Below, one piece after another: positions 27,974 to 37,204 of a stretch of DNA of 41,690 nucleotides (its first letter is position 1; each line of letters starts with the position of its first letter). Below the pieces are notes generated by a model that was not told the DNA's origin, did no database searches, and saw only the letters and a program-made list of their open reading frames with translations. Source of the DNA: Bacteroidota bacterium (GTDB lineage Bacteria > Bacteroidota > Bacteroidia > Bacteroidales > GCA-2748055). The stretch covers positions 1 through 41,690 of the forward strand of contig PDRI01000026.1 in the NCBI GenBank assembly GCA_002748055.1. The letters are read 5' to 3'. Made by a program: the position numbers and the translations under genes.

Positions 27974-28933
27974 TCAGCGCTTCAGGAGGATGTAATTCTT
28001 AAACTCGCCCAACCTGCGTCCCCCGAGCAGATACTTCTCAATAAAGGAGATAAACCTGTACTTAAACTTGTCGTGCTTGGCCTTTACCGGGTTCTGACTG
28101 CCGGCAGGCCCGCTGGTCCTGAGTTGGTCTGCCCAGTCGAAGCGATCCATCCAGGGCTTCAGAACCGCGGGATGGCTGCCCGTAAACCGGGTAAGCCTGG
28201 CGATGTTGCCGTAATCGTAAACGCGATCGTACTTATGCTCGGCTATCTGACGCTCGACCTTCTCCCTGCCCTGGTGATTCATGCTGAATACCTTGATCTT
28301 GTTTTGCATGATATGGGGTGGACGAACCCAGCCATAGTGGTAGATCTCTGCATCGACATCGGCCACCTTCAGTTTATAGGTCCCCTCCTGCTGCCTGTAA
28401 TGCAGGCCATCGAATTCCGGTATGCGTCTGAACGATTGAGCCGATTCCCAGGAATGAATCTCGGGATGCTTCCGAACAATCCGAATCTCTTTCCGGTACC
28501 AGCAGTGTGTATCCTGCAGGTGTGCGTAGTCGCCCCAAAAATGGCGGTAACGAAAGAGCAGCCCCTCCACCTCCCTATCATCGTTCAGCTCCTCACAGCG
28601 CAGTCGGATTTTCTCCAGGTCCTTTTCATGCACGAGCTCATCGGATTGCAAATAGAACAACCAATCGCCACTGCATGCCTCCATCGCAATGTCGGTCTGG
28701 TGCGCATGTTCCATGCCCCTGGGATATTTCTCGATATCCCAGACGGTGTCGATGATCCGGATCTTGGGACTGCCGATGGCCAGAATCTCCTCCCGGCTAT
28801 TGTCATCTTCGTCCGAATCGCCCAGGGCTACGACGAATTCATCCACCAGGGGAAGAATCGATTCCACTGCATAACGCAGGGGGTAATAAAGCTTATGGGC
28901 GTTCTTGCCCATTGAGAAACCACTGATCTTCAT
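27974..28933 (-). CDS. Glycosyltransferase, GT2-like (GT-A fold)
   Basis: VDEFVVALGDSDEDDNSREEI, GDWLFYLQSDELVHEKDLEKI; 3 bp downstream of the ABC exporter gene. Confidence 0.8.
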   Translation of the reverse strand: MKISGFSMGKNAHKLYYPLRYAVESILPLVDEFVVALGDSDEDDNSREEILAIGSPKIRIIDTVWDIEKYPRGMEHAHQTDIAMEACSGDWLFYLQSDELVHEKDLEKIRLRCEELNDDREVEGLLFRYRHFWGDYAHLQDTHCWYRKEIRIVRKHPEIHSWESAQSFRRIPEFDGLHYRQQEGTYKLKVADVDAEIYHYGWVRPPHIMQNKIKVFSMNHQGREKVERQIAEHKYDRVYDYGNIARLTRFTGSHPAVLKPWMDRFDWADQLRTSGPAGSQNPVKAKHDKFKYRFISFIEKYLLGGRRLGEFKNYILLKR

Positions 28934-28936
28934 CGG

Positions 28937-30760
28937 CTAGTACATTTGCATGGCATGCAGTTTATGATAGAGGCCATCCTCACGGGCCACCAGTTCCTGG
29001 TGGGTACCCCGCTCCACGATGCGCCCCTCATCAATCACCAGGATCTGGTCGGCGTGCTTGATGGTCGACAGGCGGTGGGCGATAACAATGGAAGTCCTGT
29101 TTTGCATTAGTTTAATCAGCGCGTCCTGAACCAGCTTCTCCGACTCTGTATCCAGGGCTGAAGTCGCCTCATCTAGGATGAGAATAGGTGGATTGGCCAG
29201 CACAGCACGGGCAATGGAGATTCGCTGTTTCTGTCCCCCGCTCAGCTTGTTCCCCCCTTCTCCGACACTGGCCTCATAGGCCTCCGGATTCTCCATGATG
29301 AAATCGTGTGCATTGGCCACACGGGCTGCCGCCTCAATGGCCGATCCGGATGGCTTTTCATCCACCCCAAAGGCAATGTTATTGCTAAAGCTGTCGTTGA
29401 ACAATATGGATTGCTGGCTCACCACACCCATCAGGCGCCTGAGGGCCTTCAGACTGAAATCCCTTACAGGAACGCCATCGATCAGAATCTCTCCACTGGC
29501 CACATCCATGAACCGGGGCAGCAGATCGACCAGGGTCGATTTCCCGGATCCCGACTTCCCCACCAACGCAAGGGTCTCCCCCTTCTTAATGGCAAAAGAG
29601 ACCTCCTTCAACACATCCTCCCGGTCGTAACGGAAGCTCACATTCCTGAACTCGATCGACTCCCTGAAATCGAGTGGAGCCACTGCATCGGCTTTTTCCG
29701 TGATCTTCTCATCGGCCAGCAGGAGCTGATCAATGCGATCAACCGAGGCCATGCCCTTCTGAACAAGGGTCCATGCATTGCTCAGGGATTTGGCGGGGCT
29801 CAGTATCTGGCTGAAGATGATGAGAAAAAGGATGAGGCTTTCGCCCGATAAGCCTGCATGGCCCGATAAGACCAGAGAACCGCCATAGGTCATGATCACC
29901 ATCATAACAATGGTTCCAAGAAATTCGCTGAGAGGGCTGGCCAGGTAGCGCCTTCGGGCAACCCTTTTCATCAGAAGGGCAAAGCGATGATTCTTTTCCA
30001 TAAACTTCGCCTCCATCTTAGCTTCCCCGTTAAAGGCTTTCACAATGCGCAGACCCGACAAGGTTTCTTCCAGCTGTGACATCAATTCCCCCAGTCGTTC
30101 CTGCCCCTTAAAAGAGGTCTTCCGCAAACTGCCTCCCAGACGGCCAATGATCAGGCCTGCCAGGGGCAGAACAAGCAAAACAAAGAGCGTCAGCGGCAAA
30201 GAAATAGAGAACAATGCCACCATATAAACTACAATGGTAATGGGATCGCGAAACAACATGGAAAGGGAACTCATAATGGAAATCTCAATCTCCTGCACAT
30301 CGTTCGATATGCGGGTCATGACATCCCCTTTCCGGGCCTCGGTGTAATAGGTCAAAGGAAGCCTCAGAACTTTTCGGTAGATATCGTTCCGGATATCCCT
30401 GACTACAAAAGACCTGATGGGAGCCAGATGGTAGTTGGCCAGGAAGGTAAAGCCATTCTTCAGCAAACTGAATACAACAACCAGTATACTCACCAGAACC
30501 AGTGCTCCGGTACTTCCACGGGTCTCCACCAATGTGCCCAGATAGTAATTCAGGAGATCCAGAAAATAGTCCGTACTAAGCGAAAAGGTCTGCGGCTTTT
30601 CGGCCAGCTCCTGCAGCTTAAAAAGAACCTGAAGAAAGGGCAGCACCATGGTAAAGGTAAAAAGTGCGAAAAAGGCCCCCAGAACATTGTATAGTACATT
30701 TTGCACGACCCTCCACTTATAGGGCAGGAGATAGCGCAAAAGGTGGAAAAAACGTTTCAT
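28937..30760 (-). CDS. ABC transporter ATP-binding/permease protein (MsbA-like)
   Basis: N-terminal TM domain and ATPase: LVGKSGSGKSTLVDLLPRF, LSGGQKQRISIARAVLANPPILILDEATSALDTESE. Confidence 0.95.
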   Translation of the reverse strand: MKRFFHLLRYLLPYKWRVVQNVLYNVLGAFFALFTFTMVLPFLQVLFKLQELAEKPQTFSLSTDYFLDLLNYYLGTLVETRGSTGALVLVSILVVVFSLLKNGFTFLANYHLAPIRSFVVRDIRNDIYRKVLRLPLTYYTEARKGDVMTRISNDVQEIEISIMSSLSMLFRDPITIVVYMVALFSISLPLTLFVLLVLPLAGLIIGRLGGSLRKTSFKGQERLGELMSQLEETLSGLRIVKAFNGEAKMEAKFMEKNHRFALLMKRVARRRYLASPLSEFLGTIVMMVIMTYGGSLVLSGHAGLSGESLILFLIIFSQILSPAKSLSNAWTLVQKGMASVDRIDQLLLADEKITEKADAVAPLDFRESIEFRNVSFRYDREDVLKEVSFAIKKGETLALVGKSGSGKSTLVDLLPRFMDVASGEILIDGVPVRDFSLKALRRLMGVVSQQSILFNDSFSNNIAFGVDEKPSGSAIEAAARVANAHDFIMENPEAYEASVGEGGNKLSGGQKQRISIARAVLANPPILILDEATSALDTESEKLVQDALIKLMQNRTSIVIAHRLSTIKHADQILVIDEGRIVERGTHQELVAREDGLYHKLHAMQMY

Positions 30761-30789
30761 GACTGTCTCTCAAAGTACAACGCAAATCC

Positions 30790-32133
30790 TTACAATCCCG
30801 TGTAATTCCAGGGTGTAATCCTGTGTAATTCTTCCCTGAGCTCTTCGCTCACATCCAGTTTATCGATAAAACTGCGGATGCGTTCTTCGGTCACCACCTC
30901 ATTGGTCCGGGTCAGTTCGAGCAGGGTCTCATAGGGCCTGGGAAACTGTTCGCGACGAAGGATCGACTGAATGGCCTCAGCCACCACTGCCCAGTTCTTT
31001 TCCAGGTCGGCTCTGATGGCCTCTTCATTCACAATGAGTTTAGCCAGGCCTTTAATCATCGATTGCATACCGATTAGCGTATGCCCAAGCGGAACACCCA
31101 GGTTCCGAAGCACCGTAGAGTCGGTCAGATCGCGTTGCAGGCGCGAAACCGGCAATTTTGCGGCCAAATGACCGAAGATGGCATTCGCCAGGCCCAGGTT
31201 CCCCTCGGCATTCTCAAAATCGATGGGGTTCACCTTGTGGGGCATGGCAGAAGAACCAATTTCACCCTTCTTAATCTTCTGCTTGAAATAGTCCATCGAA
31301 ATATAGGTCCATAAGTCCCTGGCCAGATCAAGCAAAATGGTATTGATCCGCTCAAAGGCATGGAAAATAGCAGCGAGGTTGTCGTAGTGCTCAATCTGGG
31401 TGGTGGGCCAGGAACGTTTCAACCCCAGGCTTTCTCCCACAAAATGCTCCCCAAATTCGAACCAGTCGATCGCCGGATAACTCACCCGGTGGGCATTCAT
31501 ATTCCCCGTAGCACCCCCAAATTTGGCCGGTACAGGAATCTCTTCCAGCTGCTCCAGCTGCACATCAAGCCTTTCAATAAAGACCCTGATCTCCTTTCCC
31601 AGCCTGGTAGGCGAAGCCGGTTGCCCATGGGTTCGTGCCAGCATGGGAATGTCGTCCCACTCCGCAGCAAGCCGCTCCAGACGCTGGGTAAGCTCATCCA
31701 ACAAAGGATAGTACACACTTTGCATGGCCTCTTTCAGCGAAAGCGGTGTGGCCGTATTGTTGATGTCCTGCGAGGTCAGCCCAAAATGAATAAACTCCTT
31801 ATAAGCGGCAAAGCCGAGCTCATCGAACTTCTCTTTTATGTAGTATTCAACGGCCTTCACATCGTGGTTGGTAAGCCCTTCAATTTCCTTTACCCGGGCT
31901 GCATCCTCCACACTAAAGCCCTTGTATATCGCACGCAGCTTTTCATACGCCTCCTTCGCAATGCCCCTGAGCTGAGGAATACCCGATTCACAAAGGGCAA
32001 TGAAATAGGCGATCTCCACCTTTACACGGTACTTTATCAGGGCATATTCAGAAAAATAAGCGGCCAGGTCTGCAGTCTTGGATCCGTAGCGTCCATCAAC
32101 CGGAGAAACGGCCATCAATCGATTGATTTGCAT
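30790..32133 (-). CDS. purB: Adenylosuccinate lyase
   Basis: MQINRLMAVSPVDGRYGSKTADLAAYFSEYALIKYRVKVE, GSSAMPHKVNPIDFENAEGN signature. Confidence 0.97.
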   Translation of the reverse strand: MQINRLMAVSPVDGRYGSKTADLAAYFSEYALIKYRVKVEIAYFIALCESGIPQLRGIAKEAYEKLRAIYKGFSVEDAARVKEIEGLTNHDVKAVEYYIKEKFDELGFAAYKEFIHFGLTSQDINNTATPLSLKEAMQSVYYPLLDELTQRLERLAAEWDDIPMLARTHGQPASPTRLGKEIRVFIERLDVQLEQLEEIPVPAKFGGATGNMNAHRVSYPAIDWFEFGEHFVGESLGLKRSWPTTQIEHYDNLAAIFHAFERINTILLDLARDLWTYISMDYFKQKIKKGEIGSSAMPHKVNPIDFENAEGNLGLANAIFGHLAAKLPVSRLQRDLTDSTVLRNLGVPLGHTLIGMQSMIKGLAKLIVNEEAIRADLEKNWAVVAEAIQSILRREQFPRPYETLLELTRTNEVVTEERIRSFIDKLDVSEELREELHRITPWNYTGL

Positions 32134-32177
32134 GTCTGTGGTATTAAAGAAGGCCCTAATTTAGCAGAAAATATTCG

Positions 32178-32185
32178 TACTTTTG
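32178..32185 (+). promoter_or_regulatory. Candidate -7 box (TACTTTTG) of the nfeD-like gene
   Basis: Exact TAnnTTTG match 15 bp before the ATG at 32201; overlaps the TTG called as start in the ORF track. Confidence 0.5.
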
Positions 32186-32200
32186 AGGATATATCTCATC

Positions 32201-33655
32201 ATGATGAAGCGACTCATATTCTTCTCAACCCTCTTGCTGGCCATTCAGCTTTTTTCCAGCCAGACCCTGGCACCGGATACCCTGAACAGGGGCGACAGCA
32301 ACGGCTTTGTACTCCCCACTGCCGACAGCACTCATCTGCTGATCTACAGCTTTGCAATCAGAGACAACATTGCTGCACCCACCTGGCGGATTACCAAAGA
32401 GGCCATAGAGGAAGCGCTTCGGCTCAAAGCCGGTCTCATCATTCTTGATCTGAACACCTACGGCGGAGAAGTCAGTGCAGCCGACTCCATCCGCACCAGG
32501 CTCCTCAACACCCCTGTTCCTGTCTATGTTTTCATCAACGACAACGCCGCCTCGGCAGGGGCTCTGATCGCAATTTCCTGCGATTCGATCTATATGAAAC
32601 CGGGGGGCAAAATAGGTGCAGCCACCGTGGTTAACCAGACCGGAGAGCAGGTACCCGACAAATACCAGTCCTATATGCGGGCCACCATGCGGGCTACTGC
32701 AGAAGCACATGGAAAGGACAGCCTGATTGTAAATGGCGATACCTCCCTGGTCTGGCACCGCAATCCGGCCATCGCCGAAGCCATGGTGGATCCCCGCCTC
32801 TATGTGGCGGGCGTAAGCGACAGCGGGCAGGTACTGACCTTTACGACGTCTGAAGCAATTGAAAACGGCTATTGCGAGGGTACTGCCGAATCGGTCGAGG
32901 GGCTTATCAAAGCGCTTGGCATTGAGCACTATGTTTTGAAGCGTTATAAGCCAAGCGGGCTAGACAAAATAATTGGATTTCTGATTAATCCGATGATCAG
33001 CGGAGTCCTCATCATGATCATCATCGGCGGCATCTACTTTGAGTTGCAGTCGCCGGGAATCGGCTTTCCCCTGGCCGCATCAGTAGTGGCTGCGCTGCTC
33101 TATTTTGCCCCACTCTACCTCGAAGGCCTGGCCGAAAGCTGGGAGCTGGTCGTCTTCATAGCCGGACTGGTTCTGATTGCGCTTGAAGTCTTTGCCATTC
33201 CCGGATTCGGGGTTGCCGGTATAGCCGGCGTAATAGCTGTTGTAACCGGGCTCACACTCAGCCTCATCGACAATGTGGTCTTCGAGAACCCGGAATTCAC
33301 CGGAGAGGGACTCGGTCTGCTCATGCGCTCCCTCAGCCTCGTACTCGTTAGTATGTTCCTCGGCCTGGTCCTCTCCCTTTGGTCTGCCAGAAAGCTCCTT
33401 ACCTCCACCACCTTTTCAAGACTCTCGCTGCGAAGTGAACAGCGGCCCGAGGAAGGCTTCATCGGTGTCGAAACCAAACAACAGTCGCTCATCGGAGAAT
33501 CGGGCATAGCCCACACCGTGCTCAGGCCTTCAGGCAAAGTAAAGATTGGGGACCACCTCTATGATGCCAAAGCAGAATACGGTTTTATAGAAAAAGGCCG
33601 GGCAATCAAGGTTGTACGTTATGAAACCGGCCAGGTCTACGTTGTAAAGACCTGA
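32201..33655 (+). CDS. NfeD-family membrane-bound ClpP-like serine protease
   Basis: Signal peptide MMKRLIFFSTLLLAIQLFSSQT; DLNTYGGEVSAADSIRTRLL, FINDNAASAGALIAISCDSIYM; C-terminal TM segments and NfeD OB-like domain. Confidence 0.93.
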   Translation: MMKRLIFFSTLLLAIQLFSSQTLAPDTLNRGDSNGFVLPTADSTHLLIYSFAIRDNIAAPTWRITKEAIEEALRLKAGLIILDLNTYGGEVSAADSIRTRLLNTPVPVYVFINDNAASAGALIAISCDSIYMKPGGKIGAATVVNQTGEQVPDKYQSYMRATMRATAEAHGKDSLIVNGDTSLVWHRNPAIAEAMVDPRLYVAGVSDSGQVLTFTTSEAIENGYCEGTAESVEGLIKALGIEHYVLKRYKPSGLDKIIGFLINPMISGVLIMIIIGGIYFELQSPGIGFPLAASVVAALLYFAPLYLEGLAESWELVVFIAGLVLIALEVFAIPGFGVAGIAGVIAVVTGLTLSLIDNVVFENPEFTGEGLGLLMRSLSLVLVSMFLGLVLSLWSARKLLTSTTFSRLSLRSEQRPEEGFIGVETKQQSLIGESGIAHTVLRPSGKVKIGDHLYDAKAEYGFIEKGRAIKVVRYETGQVYVVKT

Positions 33656-33672
33656 GCACTGACCCATTTGGC

Positions 33673-34086
33673 ATGCAGATACGTGACTATCGGGACGGTG
33701 ATTTCCCCGCCATCAGAAGGCTGTGGGAGCGCAGTGGTATTTACGATCCGGAACGCGGCGATGATGCGGCATCGATCCGGGAATGCAATGCCCGTGGTGG
33801 CAGTTTCCTTGTCATCTGCAGAGAAAATGGAACGATTGTCGGAAGCTCATGGCTGACACATGACGGCCGAAGACTCTTCCTGCATCATTTCTGCATCGAT
33901 CCGATCTGCCAGGGCCAGGGACTGGGCAGGCAACTCGCCGAAGCCTCCCTGAGCTATGCCCGCAAAATAAAGCGGCCGGTCAAGCTGGAAGTCAGACGCG
34001 ACAATGAAGCAGCCCGTGCCCTCTACGAAAAACTGGGCTTCACCACCTATGAAAACTATGTGCCCCAGATGAACCATCAACCCTGA
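33673..34086 (+). CDS. GNAT-family N-acetyltransferase
   Basis: LFLHHFCIDPICQGQGLGRQLAEASLSYARK, LEVRRDNEAARALYEKLGFTTYENYV. Confidence 0.93.
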   Translation: MQIRDYRDGDFPAIRRLWERSGIYDPERGDDAASIRECNARGGSFLVICRENGTIVGSSWLTHDGRRLFLHHFCIDPICQGQGLGRQLAEASLSYARKIKRPVKLEVRRDNEAARALYEKLGFTTYENYVPQMNHQP

Positions 34087-37000
34087 TCTCCCTGCTCAGG
34101 CAACTCCTCCCCGGACGGCCCGGGCAGCAGACGCTGCTGTTTGCGATAAGCCAGAACTGACAGGGCAATCAAAAGGACAATGGCCAGATAGACCAGCAAA
34201 GGTATCTTGAATGCCACTCCACTGGCGTAGGAATGGATGCCCCCCAGAAAATAGTTCACCCCGAAATAGGTCATCAGGACAGAGGCATACGCAAAGAAAG
34301 AAGCCAGATTGTAGGCAAAATAGCCCCGCATACCGGGGATGCGATGCATGTGCGCAACAAAGGCATAAACCAGCACCGTAATCAGGGCCCAGGTTTCCTT
34401 CGGGTCCCACCCCCAGTAGCGTCCCCAGCTTTCGTTCGCCCACACTCCACCAAGAAACACACCCGCAGTCATAAAGTAGAGCCCCACAATGAGGGTCATC
34501 TGATTCACGAGAGTAACCTCCGAAATCACTTCCTTCAGACGGGCCGTATTCTTCTGGTTAACCAGGGCATAAAGACTCACATTCAGCAGCCCCATGACGG
34601 ACGCCAGCCCCAGAAAGCCATAGCCGGCCATAATCACCGCGACATGTATCGTAAGCCATACCGATTTCAATACAGGCACCAGATTGGTAATCTCCGGATT
34701 CATGTTGCTCATTCCGGCTACCATCAGCGAGAGGAAAGCCAAAATAGCTGTGAGGGCCATTGCATAGCCCGATCGCTTCACAAAGATAAAGCCGGCCAGA
34801 ATAGTCACCCAGGCCACAAAGATCATGGATTCATAGCCATTGCTCATGGGGGGATGCCCGCTGATGTACCAGCGCCCCGCCAGGGCCAGGCTATGAACGA
34901 CGAAGCCTGCTGCCAGAAGGATCACCCCCACCCTGAAGAACCTGGGAACAAAGGGGCCCGGCCTGAAAATACGCATAAACTGCAAGAGCAGGAGGAGGAA
35001 GCCCAGGATGCCATAAGCTATACCCAAACGGGGGAAGACCCGCAGCTGGTTATAGCGAATTTCAAGGCGCCGCCGGCCATCCGCAGGCAAGATCGGGGTC
35101 TGGGCCAGCTGAAGAGCAGCCAATTGATCGAGCAGGAGACCGGCCCCGGCATAGTCGGCATTGCGAAGACGATCTAAATAGTGAAGAAAGGCCATAGAAA
35201 GACTATCTCCATTCGCCAGTACTTCTCCGTGCAGGGCCTCCGCAAGTGAAGCCCAGCGATGATTTTCCGCTTGTGGATCGGGGAAGATCTTCAAGAGGCT
35301 GCCCGATTGGAGAAGAAAAAGGGCATTGACCCTGTCGTCCAGTTTAATGACCTCCTTATCGAGATCGCTCTGGGCTACCACAGGTTTGGAATAGGCTTCA
35401 TTGACCAGCTCCGATAAAAGATAGCTCTGCCCCTCTTCATCAATCAGGTCATTAAAACTCACCCGCTTCCCTTTAAAGCCAATCAGCTCATGAAGAGCGG
35501 GATGTTTGACTTCGAAAAGCGGCTGAGCCTTCCAATAGTCGGGGTACATAAGCATGCCCAGCAAGACCTGGTCGGCGCTGTAGTTCGCATACTTCGCTTG
35601 CTTGCTCACCTTTCGCACAAGCTCGTGTGAAAGCGTATTCATGGGCTTGAAGCGCCCTCCTTTGTCCTGCACCCAGAGTTCCCCGAAAGCGCGGGCTTCT
35701 TCCCTGGGCGGAACAGACTGAGCCTGCAATACCGGGGCTCCCCCAAGCAGGATCAGGCCAAGCAGAACTCGTTGCGAAGTGGCCGGAGAAAGACGGGCAA
35801 TGCGGGCAAAACGGGTGCCGGGCACAAAAAGCGCTGCCAGCATCCCTGCAATCAGCAAGAAATAGCCCAGATAGGTGACAAAGGTCCCTGCCCTGTCCTT
35901 ATTAACCGATAAAATGGTTCCCATTTCATCATCGTCATAAGATGATTGGTAAAACCTATACCCCCTGTGCTTCAGAACATTGTTCATAAAAATCCGCCTA
36001 TCCTCCTCTATGCCCATTTCCGGATCAACCAGTACAACCTCGCTGGTAAAAGAAGAAGGGCTGTTGGACCCGGGATAGCGTTCAACAATGAAGTCCTTCA
36101 GAAAAAGGGAGAAGGGCAGTTCCAGCTCCCGCGATCCGTAGCGGAGGGTGTAATGCAAATCACCCATCTCTCCCGTTAGGGCTTGGCCGGCAACCCGGGG
36201 CATCCCGGGAAGCAGAATCTCCTTGTGCATACCCCGGTAACTCAGCTCGAGCCGAACGGCGGTGATGCTTCCGGCCATTTCTTCGGCAGGAACTTCAACC
36301 AGCTCGGTCCGGGCAGAAGGTAAAAAGTGCTGCAGGGCAAACCTGAGGCGCCCGGCCGTGTACAGTTCGGTCTCCCGCAGGGGAATCTTTTCGCCTGCCG
36401 CATACTGATGAGAGGTGCCGCCACCCATCGACATTGAAGCCATTTCAAAAGCTGCGTACATGAAAACCGAATCCCCCTCGGTTCTGAATTGAAGCATGGC
36501 TGTTGAATCACTGCTGTTCAGTGAAACGGGCATCCCAAAAACAGTCGTGCGCATACCATTGTTCAGCTCCACCAGGCTCTGCTTTTCGGCCACAAAAACC
36601 AACTGCAAAACAGGCTCCCCATCGGGTACCTCCACGTAACGCTCGGCCAGATTCTGCAGATAGGCGGTGGAACGTAATCTAATACGCTCATCGCCCAGTT
36701 TCAGCCTTTCGCGATAGTCGCCGGGAGTGAGCGCGGTAAGCATAACCTCCTTACTGCGGTGGACTTCCTCTCCATTGCGCTCCAGGGTAACATCGATGTA
36801 GGCATTGTTGCTCAGCATCGTATTCGAGATGTCTCCCTCGCGGATGTGCATATTACCCCCATAAGAAATGAAGCGGGTAATGGCAGCCCCAAAGAGAATG
36901 AGCAGAAAGGCCAGGTGAAACAGGAGCACCACGATCTTGCGCCGGTTAAAAAAACGATGGCGACGCATAACGAAAAAGATGTTAAGCCCTATCAGAAACA

Positions 37001-37166
37001 ACAGCGCCTCGAACCAGTGTGTGCCATAAACCAGGGCCCAGGCTGTTGGAGTATTGTAAGCACTCTCGACGAATGTGGCCAGTGCCAGCACAACAATCAG
37101 CACCACCAAAAGCACGCCCGTCAGGGTCATGCTCCCCAAAAAGGAAAGTCTCTTCTGCATACACAC
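34077..37166 (-). CDS. Fused cytochrome c biogenesis protein (ResB/CcsB + CcsA)
   Basis: 1029 aa multi-TM; CcsA tryptophan-rich motif VWANESWGRYWGWDPKETWAL near C-terminus; ResB-like N-terminal half. Confidence 0.9.
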   Translation of the reverse strand: MCMQKRLSFLGSMTLTGVLLVVLIVVLALATFVESAYNTPTAWALVYGTHWFEALLFLIGLNIFFVMRRHRFFNRRKIVVLLFHLAFLLILFGAAITRFISYGGNMHIREGDISNTMLSNNAYIDVTLERNGEEVHRSKEVMLTALTPGDYRERLKLGDERIRLRSTAYLQNLAERYVEVPDGEPVLQLVFVAEKQSLVELNNGMRTTVFGMPVSLNSSDSTAMLQFRTEGDSVFMYAAFEMASMSMGGGTSHQYAAGEKIPLRETELYTAGRLRFALQHFLPSARTELVEVPAEEMAGSITAVRLELSYRGMHKEILLPGMPRVAGQALTGEMGDLHYTLRYGSRELELPFSLFLKDFIVERYPGSNSPSSFTSEVVLVDPEMGIEEDRRIFMNNVLKHRGYRFYQSSYDDDEMGTILSVNKDRAGTFVTYLGYFLLIAGMLAALFVPGTRFARIARLSPATSQRVLLGLILLGGAPVLQAQSVPPREEARAFGELWVQDKGGRFKPMNTLSHELVRKVSKQAKYANYSADQVLLGMLMYPDYWKAQPLFEVKHPALHELIGFKGKRVSFNDLIDEEGQSYLLSELVNEAYSKPVVAQSDLDKEVIKLDDRVNALFLLQSGSLLKIFPDPQAENHRWASLAEALHGEVLANGDSLSMAFLHYLDRLRNADYAGAGLLLDQLAALQLAQTPILPADGRRRLEIRYNQLRVFPRLGIAYGILGFLLLLLQFMRIFRPGPFVPRFFRVGVILLAAGFVVHSLALAGRWYISGHPPMSNGYESMIFVAWVTILAGFIFVKRSGYAMALTAILAFLSLMVAGMSNMNPEITNLVPVLKSVWLTIHVAVIMAGYGFLGLASVMGLLNVSLYALVNQKNTARLKEVISEVTLVNQMTLIVGLYFMTAGVFLGGVWANESWGRYWGWDPKETWALITVLVYAFVAHMHRIPGMRGYFAYNLASFFAYASVLMTYFGVNYFLGGIHSYASGVAFKIPLLVYLAIVLLIALSVLAYRKQQRLLPGPSGEELPEQGDQG

Positions 37167-37204
37167 TCAGTTTAGGCAACCATTGCCGCGCCAAGATATG
37201 AAAT

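Noticed and set aside
28073-28915. 280-aa + strand ORF
   Set aside because: Antisense to the GT2-like gene, whose motifs and operon context are convincing.
31360-32448. 362-aa + strand ORF
   Set aside because: Antisense to purB and running into the nfeD-like gene in the wrong frame; no protein-like features.
34233-35177. 314-aa + strand ORF
   Set aside because: Antisense to the ccsBA gene; His/Gln-rich composition typical of an antisense artefact.
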